Assembly (NCBI GenBank): GCA_031763025.1 | Contig: JASSKH010000001.1 | Location: 7,187,024-7,251,023, forward strand | Source: Macrocystis pyrifera | Lineage: Eukaryota > Sar > Phaeophyceae > Laminariales > Laminariaceae | Direction of reading: 5' to 3' | Length of the DNA stretch: 64,000 nt | In this document: positions 1-11,868 of the stretch, piece after piece | How positions within the stretch are numbered: the first letter of the stretch is position 1 | Layout: each line of letters opens with the position of its first letter | Position numbers and translations under genes: made by a program | The notes under the pieces: generated by a model | What the model saw: the letters and a program-made list of their open reading frames with translations, nothing else | Told to the model about the DNA's origin: nothing | Databases searched by the model: none

Positions 1-1796
1 CCGCCGGTGATGACGCCGGCGCCACCGGAGATGCCGCCGACGCCGGGGGTGATGTCACCGTCATCCCCACCGGGGGCCGAGAACCCTCAGATCGAGGACG
101 ACGAGGGTCCCCCGGACAACGAGCTTCTCCAACAGGGGCGGACGCGCGCGAGGACGAGGGCGTACCACCAGGCGTCTACTGGTACATCGCAGCCAGCTGA
201 CCACGCGCTTTTCAACCAGCGCCCGCCCAACCAACCCGCCCCTGCTCTGCCAACATGTGACGCGGGACAACTCTCGGAACCCGCTACCTACCAGGAGGCG
301 ATGCTCTCGCAATACCATGCGAACTGGTCCCATGCAATGGAGACGGAGATTGCCGGACTCGAGGGAGCTGGGACTTTCGGGGATGCTTAGCAGCAAAAGG
401 GAGGGAATGTGGTATCGGCCAAATGGGTGTTCACTTGGAAGGCAGATGAGCATGGTAAGGTAGTGAAGGCGAAAGCGCGACTAGTGGCGAGAGGATTTAG
501 CCAACGCCCCGGAGTTGATTACTATGAGACTTTTGCCCCCACCCCCGCCGCGTCATGTATCCGTATGATGGCTGCGATAGCCTGCGAGTTACAGTTAGAT
601 TTATGCCATTTCGATGTACAACAAGCGTTTGTCAAGGCCGAACTACAGGACTCGTTTTGATGCGAATGCCACAGGGCTGTGGTGATCTGAGCGGCAAATT
701 AATGCGCTTGAATCGTAGCCTATACGGCTTGAAACAGGCGTCGAGATCCTGGCATAGACACCTGGTCACCCGCCTGAAGAGTCTTAGTTTTGAACAGAGC
801 CTCGCAGATCCGTGTGTTTTTCGATTAATCGAGGCGGGGTCTGTTTCCATCATTGCTGTGGTTCACGTCGACGACATTTTTGCGGTAGGCCGTAAGGAGA
901 GATGTGACCGTTTTTGCGAGGATCTGAACCGCGTAGTCCCCATTAATAACCTTGGTGAGCTGCGATGGTATGCCGGTTGCCACTATTCCAGAGACAAGGT
1001 CGCGGGTTTACTGACAATTTCGCAAAAATCTTTCGCGGAGAAGACGGTCAAGCAATTTGGCGTGACCACTGGTAGGAACACCCCACTTTCCCCTGATCTT
1101 TTCCTGGAGGTGTTTGACGAGGAGGAGCCCACTGGTGACTGGCCGTATCGTGAACTAGTAGGCAGTTTGCTGTGGCTTTCTAACCAGACGAGACCTGATA
1201 TCTCAAATGCCGTAAGGGCGGTCGCGAGGTATATGCATGCCCCCAAACTCAAACACTGGTTGGCTGCGAGAGGGATTTTGGAGTATCTGAAGGTGACGAG
1301 TAGCTACGGTATTACTTTCCAGAGGGGCAGTGGATTAGAGTTGGTGGTTTATGCAGACGAAGCCTATGCCCCCCGAGACACTGTCTCGGGTGCAGCCGTG
1401 ATGTGTGGGGGTGCGGCCATTCAATGGATTTCTAGGACGCAGAAGACTTCCACACTCTCCACGAGTGAAGCAGAGTACGTTGCGATGGCAGAGGGTTTCA
1501 AGGAGGCTCTTTTTCTAAGGTCAGTGTGGCGTTTCCTGTTGCCTGATTTTGGGGATCCGTGCATCCAGGTTTTTGAGGACAACAAGGGTGCGATCCAAAT
1601 AGCGGTCAACCCTGTGACGAACTCTAACTCGAAGCACATAGATGTCCGCCACCACTTCCTGCGAGAACTTGTCGAAAAGGGAGAGTTTGAAATCACGCAT
1701 GTGAGGTCGGAATACGAACATGCGGAATTCTTGACGAAACCCCTTCCGAAAGACGCTTTCCGTTTCCACAGGAACTTCATCATGAACATGAGTTAA
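1..1796 (+). pseudogene. Ty1/copia retrotransposon pol, reverse transcriptase and RNase H part, decayed
   Basis: The 3' half of a copia-type polyprotein, entering from the left edge of the window. A Pro/Asp-rich linker (about bases 7-290) is followed by the RVT_2 reverse transcriptase, recognisable from the W-x-x-AM-x-x-E-I-x-x-L start, AKWVFTWK, KARLVARGFSQ, YETFAP, FDVQQAF, LNRSLYGLKQASR and the catalytic VHVDDI box. RNase H follows (VVYADEAYA, STSEAEYVA, EDNKGAI, KHIDVRHHF) and ends at the TAA at 1794-1796. Two lesions are visible: an in-frame TAG at 388-390 between the GTF and AKWVF motifs, and loss of one base near 650-656, after which the frame moves and reading continues as LMRMPQG. 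Gag and integrase would lie upstream of the window. The enzyme would copy element RNA into cDNA in cytoplasmic particles, but this copy cannot be translated whole. Family assignment is secure; inactivity rests on the two lesions. Confidence 0.93.
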
Positions 1797-2146
1797 TTTG
1801 TTTGTTTGTTTGTTTTGTTTTGTTTTTGAGTCAATTTTTATGTCTGACGAGGAGATTTATTTTTGGTCGTGTGATTGATCCCTATTTGATGATCCTCAAA
1901 ATTAGGATAATTTAGCACTAAGTCATTTGTGGTAAAATACCAGTACATCTAAATTACGGGTATTTCTATTCAAGTGATTTACGTGTAGATTAATGGTTGA
2001 TGACATGATAGTTGATAGCTGAGTGCGTCATTCTGGAATTCTGTTTTTTTTGTAGTATATGATACTGGTACGTACATGTACGGCCGCAGCAAGAGGCGGC
2101 AGTACGGAGTGTTTTGTGCGTATGTGATCGATAACAATCTGGCGTA

Positions 2147-2230
2147 CTCCGTCCCGGCATTGTAGCGATGCGAGGGCCCACAGTCATGATAGAAGAGTGG
2201 CCATGCATGACATCGAGTACCGAATCCCCT
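2147..2230 (-). repeat. Copy of the ATCATGCATGGCC module
   Basis: Read on the minus strand this segment gives TACTCGATGTCATGCATGG, then a CATGACTGTGGGCCCTCGC stretch, then CTACAATGCCGGGACGGAG. The same order of blocks occurs on the plus strand at 39403-39480, beside the G-rich tract. This is a diverged dispersed repeat; its class is unknown. Confidence 0.5.
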
Positions 2231-2250
2231 TCCGCTCCCCCAGCTGTTTG

Positions 2251-2414
2251 CATGGCCAAGTACGGGCACAAGGGGGACCTTACAGTGTTACACTATGCCC
2301 GTACTGGGTTTCTCAAGTTTAGGGATTTCCTGCATGGCCAAGTACGGGCACAAGGGGGACCACACAGTGTTACACTATACCCGTACAGGGTTTCTCAAGT
2401 TTATGGATTTCCTG
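2251..2414 (+). repeat. Tandem duplication, two 82-bp units
   Basis: Units 2251-2332 and 2333-2414 both run from CATGGCCAAGTACGGGCAC to GATTTCCTG with only a handful of substitutions. Each contains AGGGGGACC followed by CAGTGTTACACTA. The duplication lies in the putative 3' LTR region of the copia element and may have duplicated its polypurine tract and LTR start. Confidence 0.85.
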
Positions 2415-4623
2415 AGTTGAGGAATCGATCGTGATTCATGAGTGATGCTTTTTATCCCGTTCCGTTGGGGCTGGAAGACTGCTGTAGCAGGAAAGCTGAA
2501 ATATTTGGAACTACTGTACAACATAATTATTAATACATACGTACGTAACGCGGAATTGAAATCTGTAGTATACTAAGTCGACCGCACTAAACTGGGGCGT
2601 TATTTCAGAGACGAAATTCTGGGGTTTTGTTGCCATTTGACTGGATTTAGTGTGTCCCCTGTAGAGAGGCTATATCGGATTGGTGTTTGATTGAGATGGA
2701 GAGCCTAAACAAAAAAAGGGGGACTTACAGTACTATATAAATGATGCAAGGATTCGATTGATTGTTTTCTGAGATTTTGAGGAGTTGCTTTGTGGGCTTT
2801 TCTGGGCTTGGCGGGCTTGATCTTTCTGTACAGTCGAGATTTGAGGAGTTGATTTCTGTTTTTTTCTCCGATTTATTATTTTTCGGGTTTTGAGCAGCTG
2901 TTCTTGTGGTACTATTTTCTGAGATATGAAGATCAAGTTTCTTTCTTTGTCAGATTTGAGACTTTGATATTTTTATTTGTGATATTCTGATTTGAGGCAT
3001 TGGTGGTCTTGACATATACTTATCTTTGAGTACAATACCGTGGATTTGGATTTTAGGTGATCGTGGTCTATCATCATGGCATGGTACTTTATCATGAGCG
3101 ATGTTTGGTTATCCCATTCACCAAGCAGCCAAGCAGAGAGCAGAGGGGCTGTTCGGAGTGCTCACGTACTTGGTGTATGGATTTATGTGTAACGGTATTT
3201 GGGAGTTCCACACAGGAAATATGCGTGTTTCTGTGTGGAACGGTCAGCGGGTTGGGACGTATCTTATCCGCGGCTTTCTCTACTTCTTCTTCTTGTTCTA
3301 CTTCTTGTTGTGTGTGTACTTCATGTTCTCCCCCTTTCTTCCTTGTCTTGTGTATTCTAAGCGATACTATATATATACCCTGGAGGGGCTTCTACGAACT
3401 GACTCAGGCTTGGCCTATCATATCACTGAGTGCATCGAACAAATAGTAAAATACCCGAGGGTCGTCTGTAGTTCGTTGAAAATAACAAGGTCGAGGGGCC
3501 TTTCACCCAGTCAGCATGCCTTTCTTCAGCATACTACACGGCCACACAGTTGAACGGGACCCATCCATTGCATAATGCGGGCGTAAACAAATACCGTGGA
3601 GACATTGAACAACGTAATGTGTGTACTAAATCGCACAAGAGGTGTCGGCAACGTATCAATTCAGGACTATTAATGGTGCTCTATTTTGTTCAACGTCTCC
3701 ACAAGTCTTTTTCTACGCCCGCGTTAAGCAAGGGGCAGGTCCCAGCCACGTGTGCTTGGGTAGTCAAAATCTTACCCCAGCACCCGAACATCCATGTAAC
3801 CATCTCAGAGACGGTCTGGTTGAGGAAATCCTCGAGAATGTTCGGGCTGGCGAGTGGTTAATTGCGGCCGCGTCTCGATGGTGCAAGTTAAAGAAATACC
3901 ACCTTGACCTTGTGTGGCTGCTGCTGCTATATGTAAAGGTCCCTCCTGCCACTCGCGAAGCTAGGACCCTTTTGCAAAGGGTTAGCTGCCCTGAACCCTA
4001 CCAGGTACTGTAGATCGTTGGACCGACGTAGACCTATAATACTATATTTTACTTCCTCTCGAATTTGGTCCATGTCACTAAGACCTAAGTTCAGCTTCAT
4101 GGACAAGCGGATAAAACGAGAAAACGGGGCTTACTTCCCAACAGCGATCCGCATCGTGTCCCCGAATTGCGAAAATACTTGCAAGGATACGTATGAAATG
4201 ATTGAGTATCTTCGTTTAGCCCGTGCATTGTTCACCAAGTTTTTTTCGTTGATTCGAGAGATCGAGGAGCGAGGGAGACAACAGAGATCGCTCGTACTGC
4301 GTGTGGGGCTCTATTTGTGATCGTGTGAGTGTGCTTTGAAAAAAACAGACGCAAACAGAAACCGAAGCAGAGCACGAGCAGGAGTATATCATCCTAAAGT
4401 TGGAAATTGATTTTTCTTACGGCTCCCGCAGACCAAACTCTGAGCACAGCGTCACATATCAATAATTATTCCCAGCGTTCAGTAAACACCGCTGTGAGTA
4501 CTTCCGTCGCACACATTACATGTACGTAAGCGAGGGGAGGCAACACCACCGAGAGCGACACAAAACAGTTTTTTTTTTTTTTTCGTTATTTTTCAGTCAA
4601 ATAAATGAGGGATGGAAACTTCC

Positions 4624-6521
4624 ACACCTCGGATAACGTAACACTTAACGTTTTATGCTAATGTTAGGCGTCAGCGAAAAAAACACGTAACATTACGTTA
4701 CTAAGTTAACTGTTTTCTGGATTTTGTGATAACATAGTGTTAGTGTGTTATGATATTGGCGGGCGATCGCGCAACATTATGTTAGAGTGTTACCTTGATC
4801 TCGTACTGACCGCAGTATATGTGTTACGGTGTTAGGGTATGCAGCCCATAGCGAGTAACACTATGTTAGCGTGTTAGCGGAATTCCTGGTGGCTATCGTA
4901 ACACACGTTGAAGGGATAGCGTACATGGCCAATTAAACGTTAACATTATGTTACCGTGATAGCGACATCAGCCCGTAGCGAGTAACGTCATGTTAGTGTG
5001 TCAGCGGGATTCTTCTTGCTACCGTAACGCCCATTCGACGGATAACGTACACGGCCAAATAAACGCGTACATAACACTATGTTAGTTAATGCGTTAGTGA
5101 AATTCCTAGGGGCTATCGTAACAGACGCTAGAGGGATGACGTATATGGTCAATTCAACGTTAACATTATGATACCGTATCACCCGCAGCAGCAGTCTGTT
5201 TCAAGCGAGCTATGTGAGGGTATTACGGAAGTCTTGCTACCATAACAACACAACATACGTCAAACGGATAATAACGTATATGATCGATAAAACACTATTA
5301 ATAGCATTATGTTGATGTTGATAACTCGTATGCAATGTATGTAGTGACACAAGTTAGTAGAAAACGTACACCCCCAATCTAACATCAACAATACGTTACT
5401 ACCGTGTTAACTCGTACATGTGAGTGTGCATATTATGTTATAGATGGATAACGTAATGTGTTATAGATGGATAACGTACTGGCGGGGTTTCCACAAAAAA
5501 TGAGGCATTTTTTGCGGGGATCCCTCCTAAATACCCTCTGTTTTCGGGTTTTAAAATGTGGAGGCGTTTTTTCCCCAGGGACTCTTTACCATCCTCCCCC
5601 CCCCCGGGGATATTTTTGTAGGTATCCCCTACTGAGATGTCGGTGAAATTGGATAACACGGCTACGCTATGTGACTCCCACACACCCGCTTTACCGCTAA
5701 CGCAGGTAACGCATGTTAGATCTCGGAAAGATTCAAAGGGCAACGTAGTAGCATTACGTTAGAACGACTTCGGCCCCAACGGTAACTCAGAACTCAGAAA
5801 CATAAAGTTAGATCCGGATTGGTTTTTATGGTAACACGGTAACGGAATGTTACCATCAGATCTTTACTGACGGTAACACCGTATCACAATGTTACAGAGA
5901 CTTTCGCATTTGGGCCAAGATCCTAACATAATGTTACGTATGGGCCGGCTAAGACTATAACGTATCTAACGTACGTTAAGTGTTACGTTATCCGACCCTA
6001 AGGCCATCAGATGGGGGATCCAGATAACGAACTGTTGGTAGTGCTGGCCATTGCGTTATGCTACGTTAGTGTGTTATCTGCATCACAATGTTATGTGTTA
6101 GTAGTGCTGGCGAACATGGTAACGTTATGTTAGGGTGTTACGTATAACACTCCTCCTAAGGGTAACATAATGTAAGTGTGTTAGGTCTAACGCTGCATCG
6201 ACAACAACATTGTGTTATCGTGTTAGTAAATATGAGGATATCGATCTGGGCATGTTAGAGTGATAACGTATGTGTTTGGTTAAAGCCTAACACTGTGTTA
6301 CGGTGTTAGTTCAAGGACTGATCACGGTATAACAGAATGTTACTGTACCAGAGCTGGACGAGACCGAGCAGCAACATAACGCTAAGGCGCGTGGGTTTCC
6401 AGTCAACACTGTGTTATTGCGATACCGTGATCGCTTCTCCAGCGCTAACACGATGCTAGTACGTTACCACGTTCCTGTGTTAGGCTCCATAACGTAGATA
6501 AGTGTTATTATCCGAGGTGTA
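4624..6521 (+). mobile_element. Palindrome-rich non-autonomous DNA transposon, copy 1 (Mutator-like candidate)
   Basis: A 1.9-kb element bounded by ACACCTCGGATAA at the left and its inverse TTATCCGAGGTGT at the right. It is flanked by GAAACTTCC (4615-4623) and CAAACTTCA (6522-6530), which match at seven of nine positions and read as a decayed 9-bp target duplication. The interior is filled with short palindromes of the TAACATTATGTTA / TAACACTATGTTA type, often followed by a second GTTAGTGTGTTA-like half, roughly every 80-100 bp. A central block of about 260 bp (5480-5740) lacks them. No transposase is encoded. Nine-base target duplications are typical of the Mutator superfamily; that assignment is an inference. 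The second copy lies inverted at 9941-11859. Confidence 0.8.
5438..5743 (-). other. Open frame conserved between both palindrome-rich elements, copy 1
   Basis: A 101-codon open frame without an ATG start. Its first half (LTCVTCVSGKAGVWESHSVA, then a DTYKNIPGG block) matches the frame at 10723-11049 in the other copy, after which the two proteins diverge through indels. It occupies the central block without palindromes. It may be a coding remnant or merely conserved non-coding sequence; no family is recognised. Confidence 0.25.
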
Positions 6522-8895
6522 CAAACTTCAATGAATGGGTATGAAAAGAAGGAACAGGAAATCCCTATGGTACGTATTGACAATACGGACGTTGTTGTTA
6601 TTGTTGTCGTTCTCTCATTAACTCGCCACCAACCAACTTGTCCGCAGTCACAGGACAGGTTCCAATAACTCTGGAGTGGAAGAATAACTCAAGAAGATGT
6701 ACAAACAAACATAGTGTACGTCGTAGCTGAAGCACATCGTACGCCGTACTCTGGAAAGTGGGCTTTCTGGCGATTAACCAATATGTCGTTCCTGCTCGGC
6801 TCCCCGTCGCTTCAATACTCCCTGAACCCGGCGCGCGTGAGCGTCGGTGCCAAGCGAACATCTCGGTCACATTCCGGCTACAGTGCGCTCTTTCGCCCTG
6901 CGTCGCCGTCGGCCCGACGTTGCGACGCCCCTTGTTCGGCGGCGCTGACCTTGTGCTATGGTGAGAAGTGCGTCCGTCCTGGTGTGTGTACGTTCCTCAA
7001 GCGGGATAATTCGACAAGCCGATGCTTCTTACTCCTCCCAAGCGTCTCTCATGACTTGTAACCACCAGCGTCTCATCAAGCCAGTCGAACGACTGCTGTT
7101 TCTGTTTCGTCCATGACTCCCCACAGAACAAAAAACATTCCCACCATCGCAAACGCTGAGCAACGTTTTCGGTCCCAGACACACATTTCCTATGCACAAC
7201 AACACAGACAAGCCCTTCTTACACAGAAGCCGACTCAACTTCGCTGACCCGTTCCACAATAGCATGGCAGGTGCTAACCTTTCGCCACCGAAGCGCTTCC
7301 GCCGAACCTACCTGCAACCCCCACGGGAGATGCTTGCCTTATTCCCGATCGGCAGCGATTGACAAGGTGCTCACACAACATTTCAACCGAATACCGCTGG
7401 GATACTCTACAACATTGTTTTGGCGACCCCCCACAATCCACAGAGTCTACAGAGCAATCAGACCCCTGTGCGAGGAAACACTAGCCAGTCTTACGGATCT
7501 CAAACCCGGACTCCAGCTACTCAGGCTCCAGACACGAAAATGTCAGACAACCAGAGTCAAGGCCAACATATTAATTCCATCGCCAAACAACTAATACTCG
7601 TGAGTGACTCAGCCAGTGGAGCCATGCACAGTAGTGCTCCTATCGCCCTGCGTCGTCTTCCCCTCCACATCTCTTCCAGACTCAATCTCCCTGGAGTTCG
7701 CCATGTTGAAGAAGCTTGGGCCCTTGGACCACGGTATCCCAGGGTCGCTACGGCCGAGACTGGCTCTCACCTCTACGGACTTGAGTTCGATGGGGAGTCT
7801 GGAGTGTGTGCCCAGTTAATTCATCAGGCCATCAGATTCCCTCCAGGTTTCAGATCCCAATACCGGGCGAGCAACGTGGTTGGTTAACGAGGAACCAAGC
7901 GCGTTTGAGGGCGATATTTGTGTACAACAGGTAGACACGAGACCAGTGGACATGGTGGTTCGAATTTTCTACCTTACTTTGAGGGTGATTCGGCTAAACA
8001 CCACGTCGTTGGCCACTTCCACGGGCACACGATAGCGTTCCGGTCCCTGAAACCTATCCTCTAGCAACCTCTAGTATCTCAGCATGGAGCGTGGCCCATC
8101 CCTGCCCTCACAATGGACCCTCCACGCAACACTGGTCACGGCAGTCACTACACTTCGAAGTATTAAAAGCTGACCCCCTTCCTGCTGCAACACCTACTGG
8201 TACACTCGAGCGCTTGGTTGACAAAACATTGATTGTTGCCTTTGTATTCCTATGATACGACGTATGGAAACGAAAGAGAAATACAGCGAAATAAAGAGAG
8301 AGAAACAGGGAGAAAGCGGGGTGAAACCGAGCAAGTCAGCCAGAATCTTCATCACTTGTCTGTTTGTCTCCTGTCGGCAACTGTCCGCATCGCTTTACAA
8401 CTGGTCGTCCATATCGCATATGATTTTTTTTCGAGAAAAACTGCGTAGGTCCGGAGATACTAGACGGTGGCCTCAACACCACCCCCAAGATCTCCGCTTC
8501 ATCATATTTTAATGGTATTTTTTTTAGTGTAGACGGGAAGCCTAACAATATTTTGTTAGGAAGAAATCTTTATTTCCATTTAATTAGTTAGTTAGCCGGC
8601 GTTTCCATCTCTTTATATCATGCTTCATCAACGAATAGTGAGGGCATGCCCTACCTCTATTCAATTTTGTGGGACCAAACGGAACGGAACGACTGACGGT
8701 GTTTGTTAGTTCCATTCCTAAATAAAAAATCGTGTTTGGGTCCAGGCAGAATCCTGGGCCTGGCCGGCCAAGTAAGTACGAAGGATAGCATTTTTTATAT
8801 GTCACTACACAACACAGCGGGTTGGTCCGCAAGTGGTGTCCACCTCCGTCTTCGATGGTGTCCATCTACATCAAGCGATACTTTATTGAGTAGGT

Positions 8896-9188
8896 TTAGC
8901 AATCTGGGAGAAGGGATCTTTAGGGGTGTTTTTGACTTAAAAATTGCGTAGCGCGCGTCTGCACTTCGGAATCGTCGTCTGTAATTCAGAAATTTCCTGG
9001 TTCGATGCAAATGCGACGCAGCCGCGTTTATGGCCAGTTTTGGCCCGTTTTGGCTGCGGTTTGGGGTCAGGGTTAGGGTTAGGGTCAGGGGTTGGGTTAG
9101 GTCTTCGCCCGTACCTTGATCCCAACAGGGACCAAAATACCTTAACAGCCTACCAACCTAAAGATCCCTTCTCCTAGATTGCTAGGGG
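8896..9188. repeat. Inverted-repeat pair enclosing a telomere-like tract
   Basis: The ~32-bp arm at 8896-8927 (core GAGAAGGGATCTTTAGG) recurs inverted at 9157-9188 (core CCTAAAGATCCCTTCTC). Between them, at 9061-9102, is a degenerate TTAGGG/TCAGGG run. The arrangement looks like a ~290-bp foldback element, or a telomere-like fragment captured between inverted arms. Confidence 0.6.
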
Positions 9189-9626
9189 ACCTCACTTTAT
9201 TTGTGCCCGTCCGGTCCTCCTGTACAAGAAAAAGGGGTCCAGCACCTGTCCTTCCTCTTTCTACTTAGGCTAGGTAATTTTCTCGGGCTGCATAGAATAT
9301 ATTCGCTATGCAATCAGCACCAATAAAAATTGGGAATAAATTTCCACGGTTACTGCCCTCGATGAAATGCATTCGAGCAACTGTTCTCAGTTTGCTTACT
9401 TTTTTTTGTGAAGTCGCAGTTGGAGTTGGTGAGAGTGACGAGAGAGACCAGTTGGCACCGGCACAGACGGCACCCCGGTAGGCGGGGTTTGGCTCAGACT
9501 GAACGTCTACGTGCTCGCTATCGGGACTATACTTGTGGTCGTACTGGGCGGGGATACGGGATATTCGTGGGGGTTCGTAAAGGACATTCGACATGCTAGA
9601 AACATTTCTGGTTCGTGTTGTTGGTA

Positions 9627-9736
9627 CCACGGGGGACCATGGTAAATAGGACCAAATATTGTTAGTAAAAATAGGTAAATATATAGGTTTTTACGTATAC
9701 CATAGGTCCTATTAACTACAGTATGTACCCCCGTAA
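9627..9736 (-). mobile_element. TA-flanked MITE, copy 1
   Basis: Begins CCACGGGGGACC and ends CCCCCGTAA, flanked by TA at 9625-9626 and 9737-9738. The core has GGACCAAATATTGTTAGT, then TATATAGGTTTTTACG, then GGTCCTATTAACTA. Terminal inverted repeats of ~29 bp and TA targets suit a Tc1/mariner-type miniature element. Strand records the orientation relative to the copy at 63758. Confidence 0.9.
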
Positions 9737-9940
9737 TAGTGATGGACAAGATTCTCTTTCAAAGCCTACTACTGACTATTATACTACTAGAAGAAGAGTG
9801 GAATAATAATGAACGAACGTGGCAGATAAACGGCGGCAGCGACCGAGCTCCTAACTGCATGACGCTACTGCGCTGGCGGTTGTTGGACTGCCATGGATGT
9901 GTTGTCGTTCTCAGCCTAGTCATTTACAGTATACTAGTGC

Positions 9941-11859
9941 ACACCTCGGATAACGTAACACTCGGATAACACTTATCTACGTTATGGGGCCCAACACAGG
10001 AACGTGGTAACGTACTAACATAGTGTTAGCACTAGAGGAGCGATCACGGTAACGCAGTAACACAGTGTTAACTGGAAACCCACGAACGTGTACGACCCTT
10101 AACGTTATGTTGCTGCTCGGTCTCGTCCAGCTCTGGTACAGTAACATTATGTTACGCCGTGATCAGTCCTTGAACTAACACCGTAACACAGTGTTAGGCT
10201 TTGACCAAACACGTACGTTATCACTCTAACATTCCCAGATCGATACCCGCATGTTTACTAACACGATAACACAATGTTATTGTCGATGCAGCGTTAGACC
10301 TAACACACTTACATTATGTTACCCTTAGGAGGAGTGATATACGTAACACCCTAACATAACGTTACCATGTTCGCCAGCACTACTAACACATAACATTGTG
10401 TTACAGATAACACACTAACGTAACATATCGCAATGACCAGCACTACCAGCACTGCGTTATCTGGGCCCCCCATCTGATTGCCTTAGGGTCGGATAACGTA
10501 ACGCTTAACCTACGTTAGATACGTTACAGTCTTAGCCGGCCCATGCGTAACATTATGTTAGGATGTTAGACTAAATGCGGAAGTCCCTGTAACATTATGT
10601 TACGTTGTTACCGTCAGTAAAGATCTGATGGTAACATTCCGTTACCGTGTTACCACAAAAACCAATCCGCGTCTAACTTTACGTTACTGAGTTACCGTTG
10701 GGGCCGAAGTCGTTCTAACGTAATGTTACTACGTTACTCCTTTGGCTCTTCCCGAGATCTAACATGTGTTACTTGTGTTAGTGGTAAACCGGGCGTGTGG
10801 GAGTCACATAGCGTAGCCGTGTTATTCAATTTCGCCGACATCCCAGTAGGGGATACCTACAAAAATATCCCCGGGGGGGAGGATAGCATGGCATCCCCGG
10901 TAAAAAAAAAAACGCCTCTATATTTAATAAAAACAAAACAGGGGATATTTATGAGGGATCCCCTCAAAAAGCGCCTCATTTGTTTTTGTGGAAACCCCGC
11001 CAGTACGTTATCCATCTATAACACATTACGTTATCCATCTATAACGTAATCTGCACACTCACATGTACGAGTTAACACGGTAGTAACGTATTGTTGATGT
11101 TAGATTGGGGGTGTACGTTATCTACTAACTTGTGTCACTACATACATTGCATACGAGTTGACAGCATTAACATAATGCTATTAATAGTGTTTATCGATCA
11201 TATACGTACGTTATCCGTTTGACGTATGTTGTGTTGTTATGGTAGCAAGACTTCCGTAATACCCTCACATAACGTCGCTCGAAACGGACTGCTGCTGCGG
11301 CTGATACAGTCACATAATGTTAACGTTGTATTGACCATGCACGTCATCTCTCTAACGTCTGTTACGATAGCCCCTAGGAATTTCACTAACACACTAACAT
11401 AGTGTTATGTACGCGTTTATTTGGCCGTGTACGTTATCCGTCGAAAGGGTGTTAGGGTAGCACGAAGAATCCCGCTGACACACTAACATAACGTTACTCG
11501 CTACGGGCTGATGCCGCTAACACGGTAACATAATGTTAACGTTTAAGTGACCATGTACGTTATCCCTTTAACGTGCGTTACGGCAACCACCAGGAATTCC
11601 GCTAACACGCTAACATAGTGTTATACTCGTTATGGGATGCATACCCTAACACCGTAACACATTTACTGCGGTCAGTACGAGATCAAGGTAACACTCTAAC
11701 ATAATGTTACGCGATCGCCCGCCAATATCATAACACACTAACACTATGTTATCACAAAATCCAGAAAGTAGTTAACGTAGTAACGTAATGTTACGTGTTT
11801 TTTTCCGCTGACGCCTAACATCAACATAAAACGTTGAGTGTTGCGCTATCCGAGGTGTG
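9941..11859 (-). mobile_element. Palindrome-rich non-autonomous DNA transposon, copy 2 (inverted)
   Basis: Same family as 4624-6521 but in the opposite orientation: its right end (CTATCCGAGGTGT) corresponds to the left end of copy 1, and the internal blocks follow in reverse complement along the whole length. It is flanked by a perfect 9-bp duplication, TACTAGTGC, at 9932-9940 and 11860-11868. Its own target duplication shows that it inserted independently and did not arise by inversion of copy 1. It carries the same dense TAACATWATGTTA palindromes and the same central block. Together the copies form 1.9-kb inverted arms around 3.4 kb of spacer. Confidence 0.83.
10723..11049 (+). other. Open frame conserved between both palindrome-rich elements, copy 2
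   Basis: A 108-codon frame with an ATG at 10723, sharing about 45 consecutive aligned residues with the frame at 5438-5743 (LTCVTCVSGKPGVWESHSVA, then DTYKNIPGG). Beyond that an A-run (about 10902-10912) shifts the frames apart. Protein status is uncertain and no family is recognised. Confidence 0.25.
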
Positions 11860-11868
11860 TACTAGTGC

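Larger units (their letters stand above)
1797..4614 (+). other. 3' flank of the copia element; possible 3' LTR region, no gene recognised
   Basis: No recognisable protein is encoded here. The stretch begins with a GTTT-rich run just after the pol stop codon. Two purine-rich AGGGGGACC-type motifs at about 2271 and 2353 each precede TGTTACACTA, which would suit a polypurine tract followed by an LTR start. A third AAAAAAAGGGGGAC run at 2709-2723 is followed by ACTATATAAAT at about 2731. The 3' LTR cannot be delimited because the 5' LTR lies outside the window. Short open frames at 3101-3553 and 4018-4320 resemble nothing I know. A T17 run lies near 4569. Confidence 0.4.
6531..9931. other. Region between the two inverted elements, no confident gene
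   Basis: This 3.4-kb segment separates the inverted palindrome-rich elements. An open frame at 7420-7887 (Ser/Thr/Gln-rich beginning, no ATG at its start) directly follows TTTTGGCGACCCC, a string that resembles a retroelement primer-binding site. A decayed gag-like fragment is therefore possible but unproven. At 8541-8562 the string CCTAACAATATTTTGTTAGG forms a near-perfect hairpin. A telomere-like tract with flanking inverted repeats (8896-9188) and a MITE (9627-9736) also lie here. Confidence 0.4.

Noticed and set aside
3101-3553. 150-codon frame with a hydrophobic Phe-rich segment
   Set aside because: It lies in the presumed 3' flank or LTR of the copia element, the Phe run comes from a TTC repeat, and no splice partner or homologous motif is seen.
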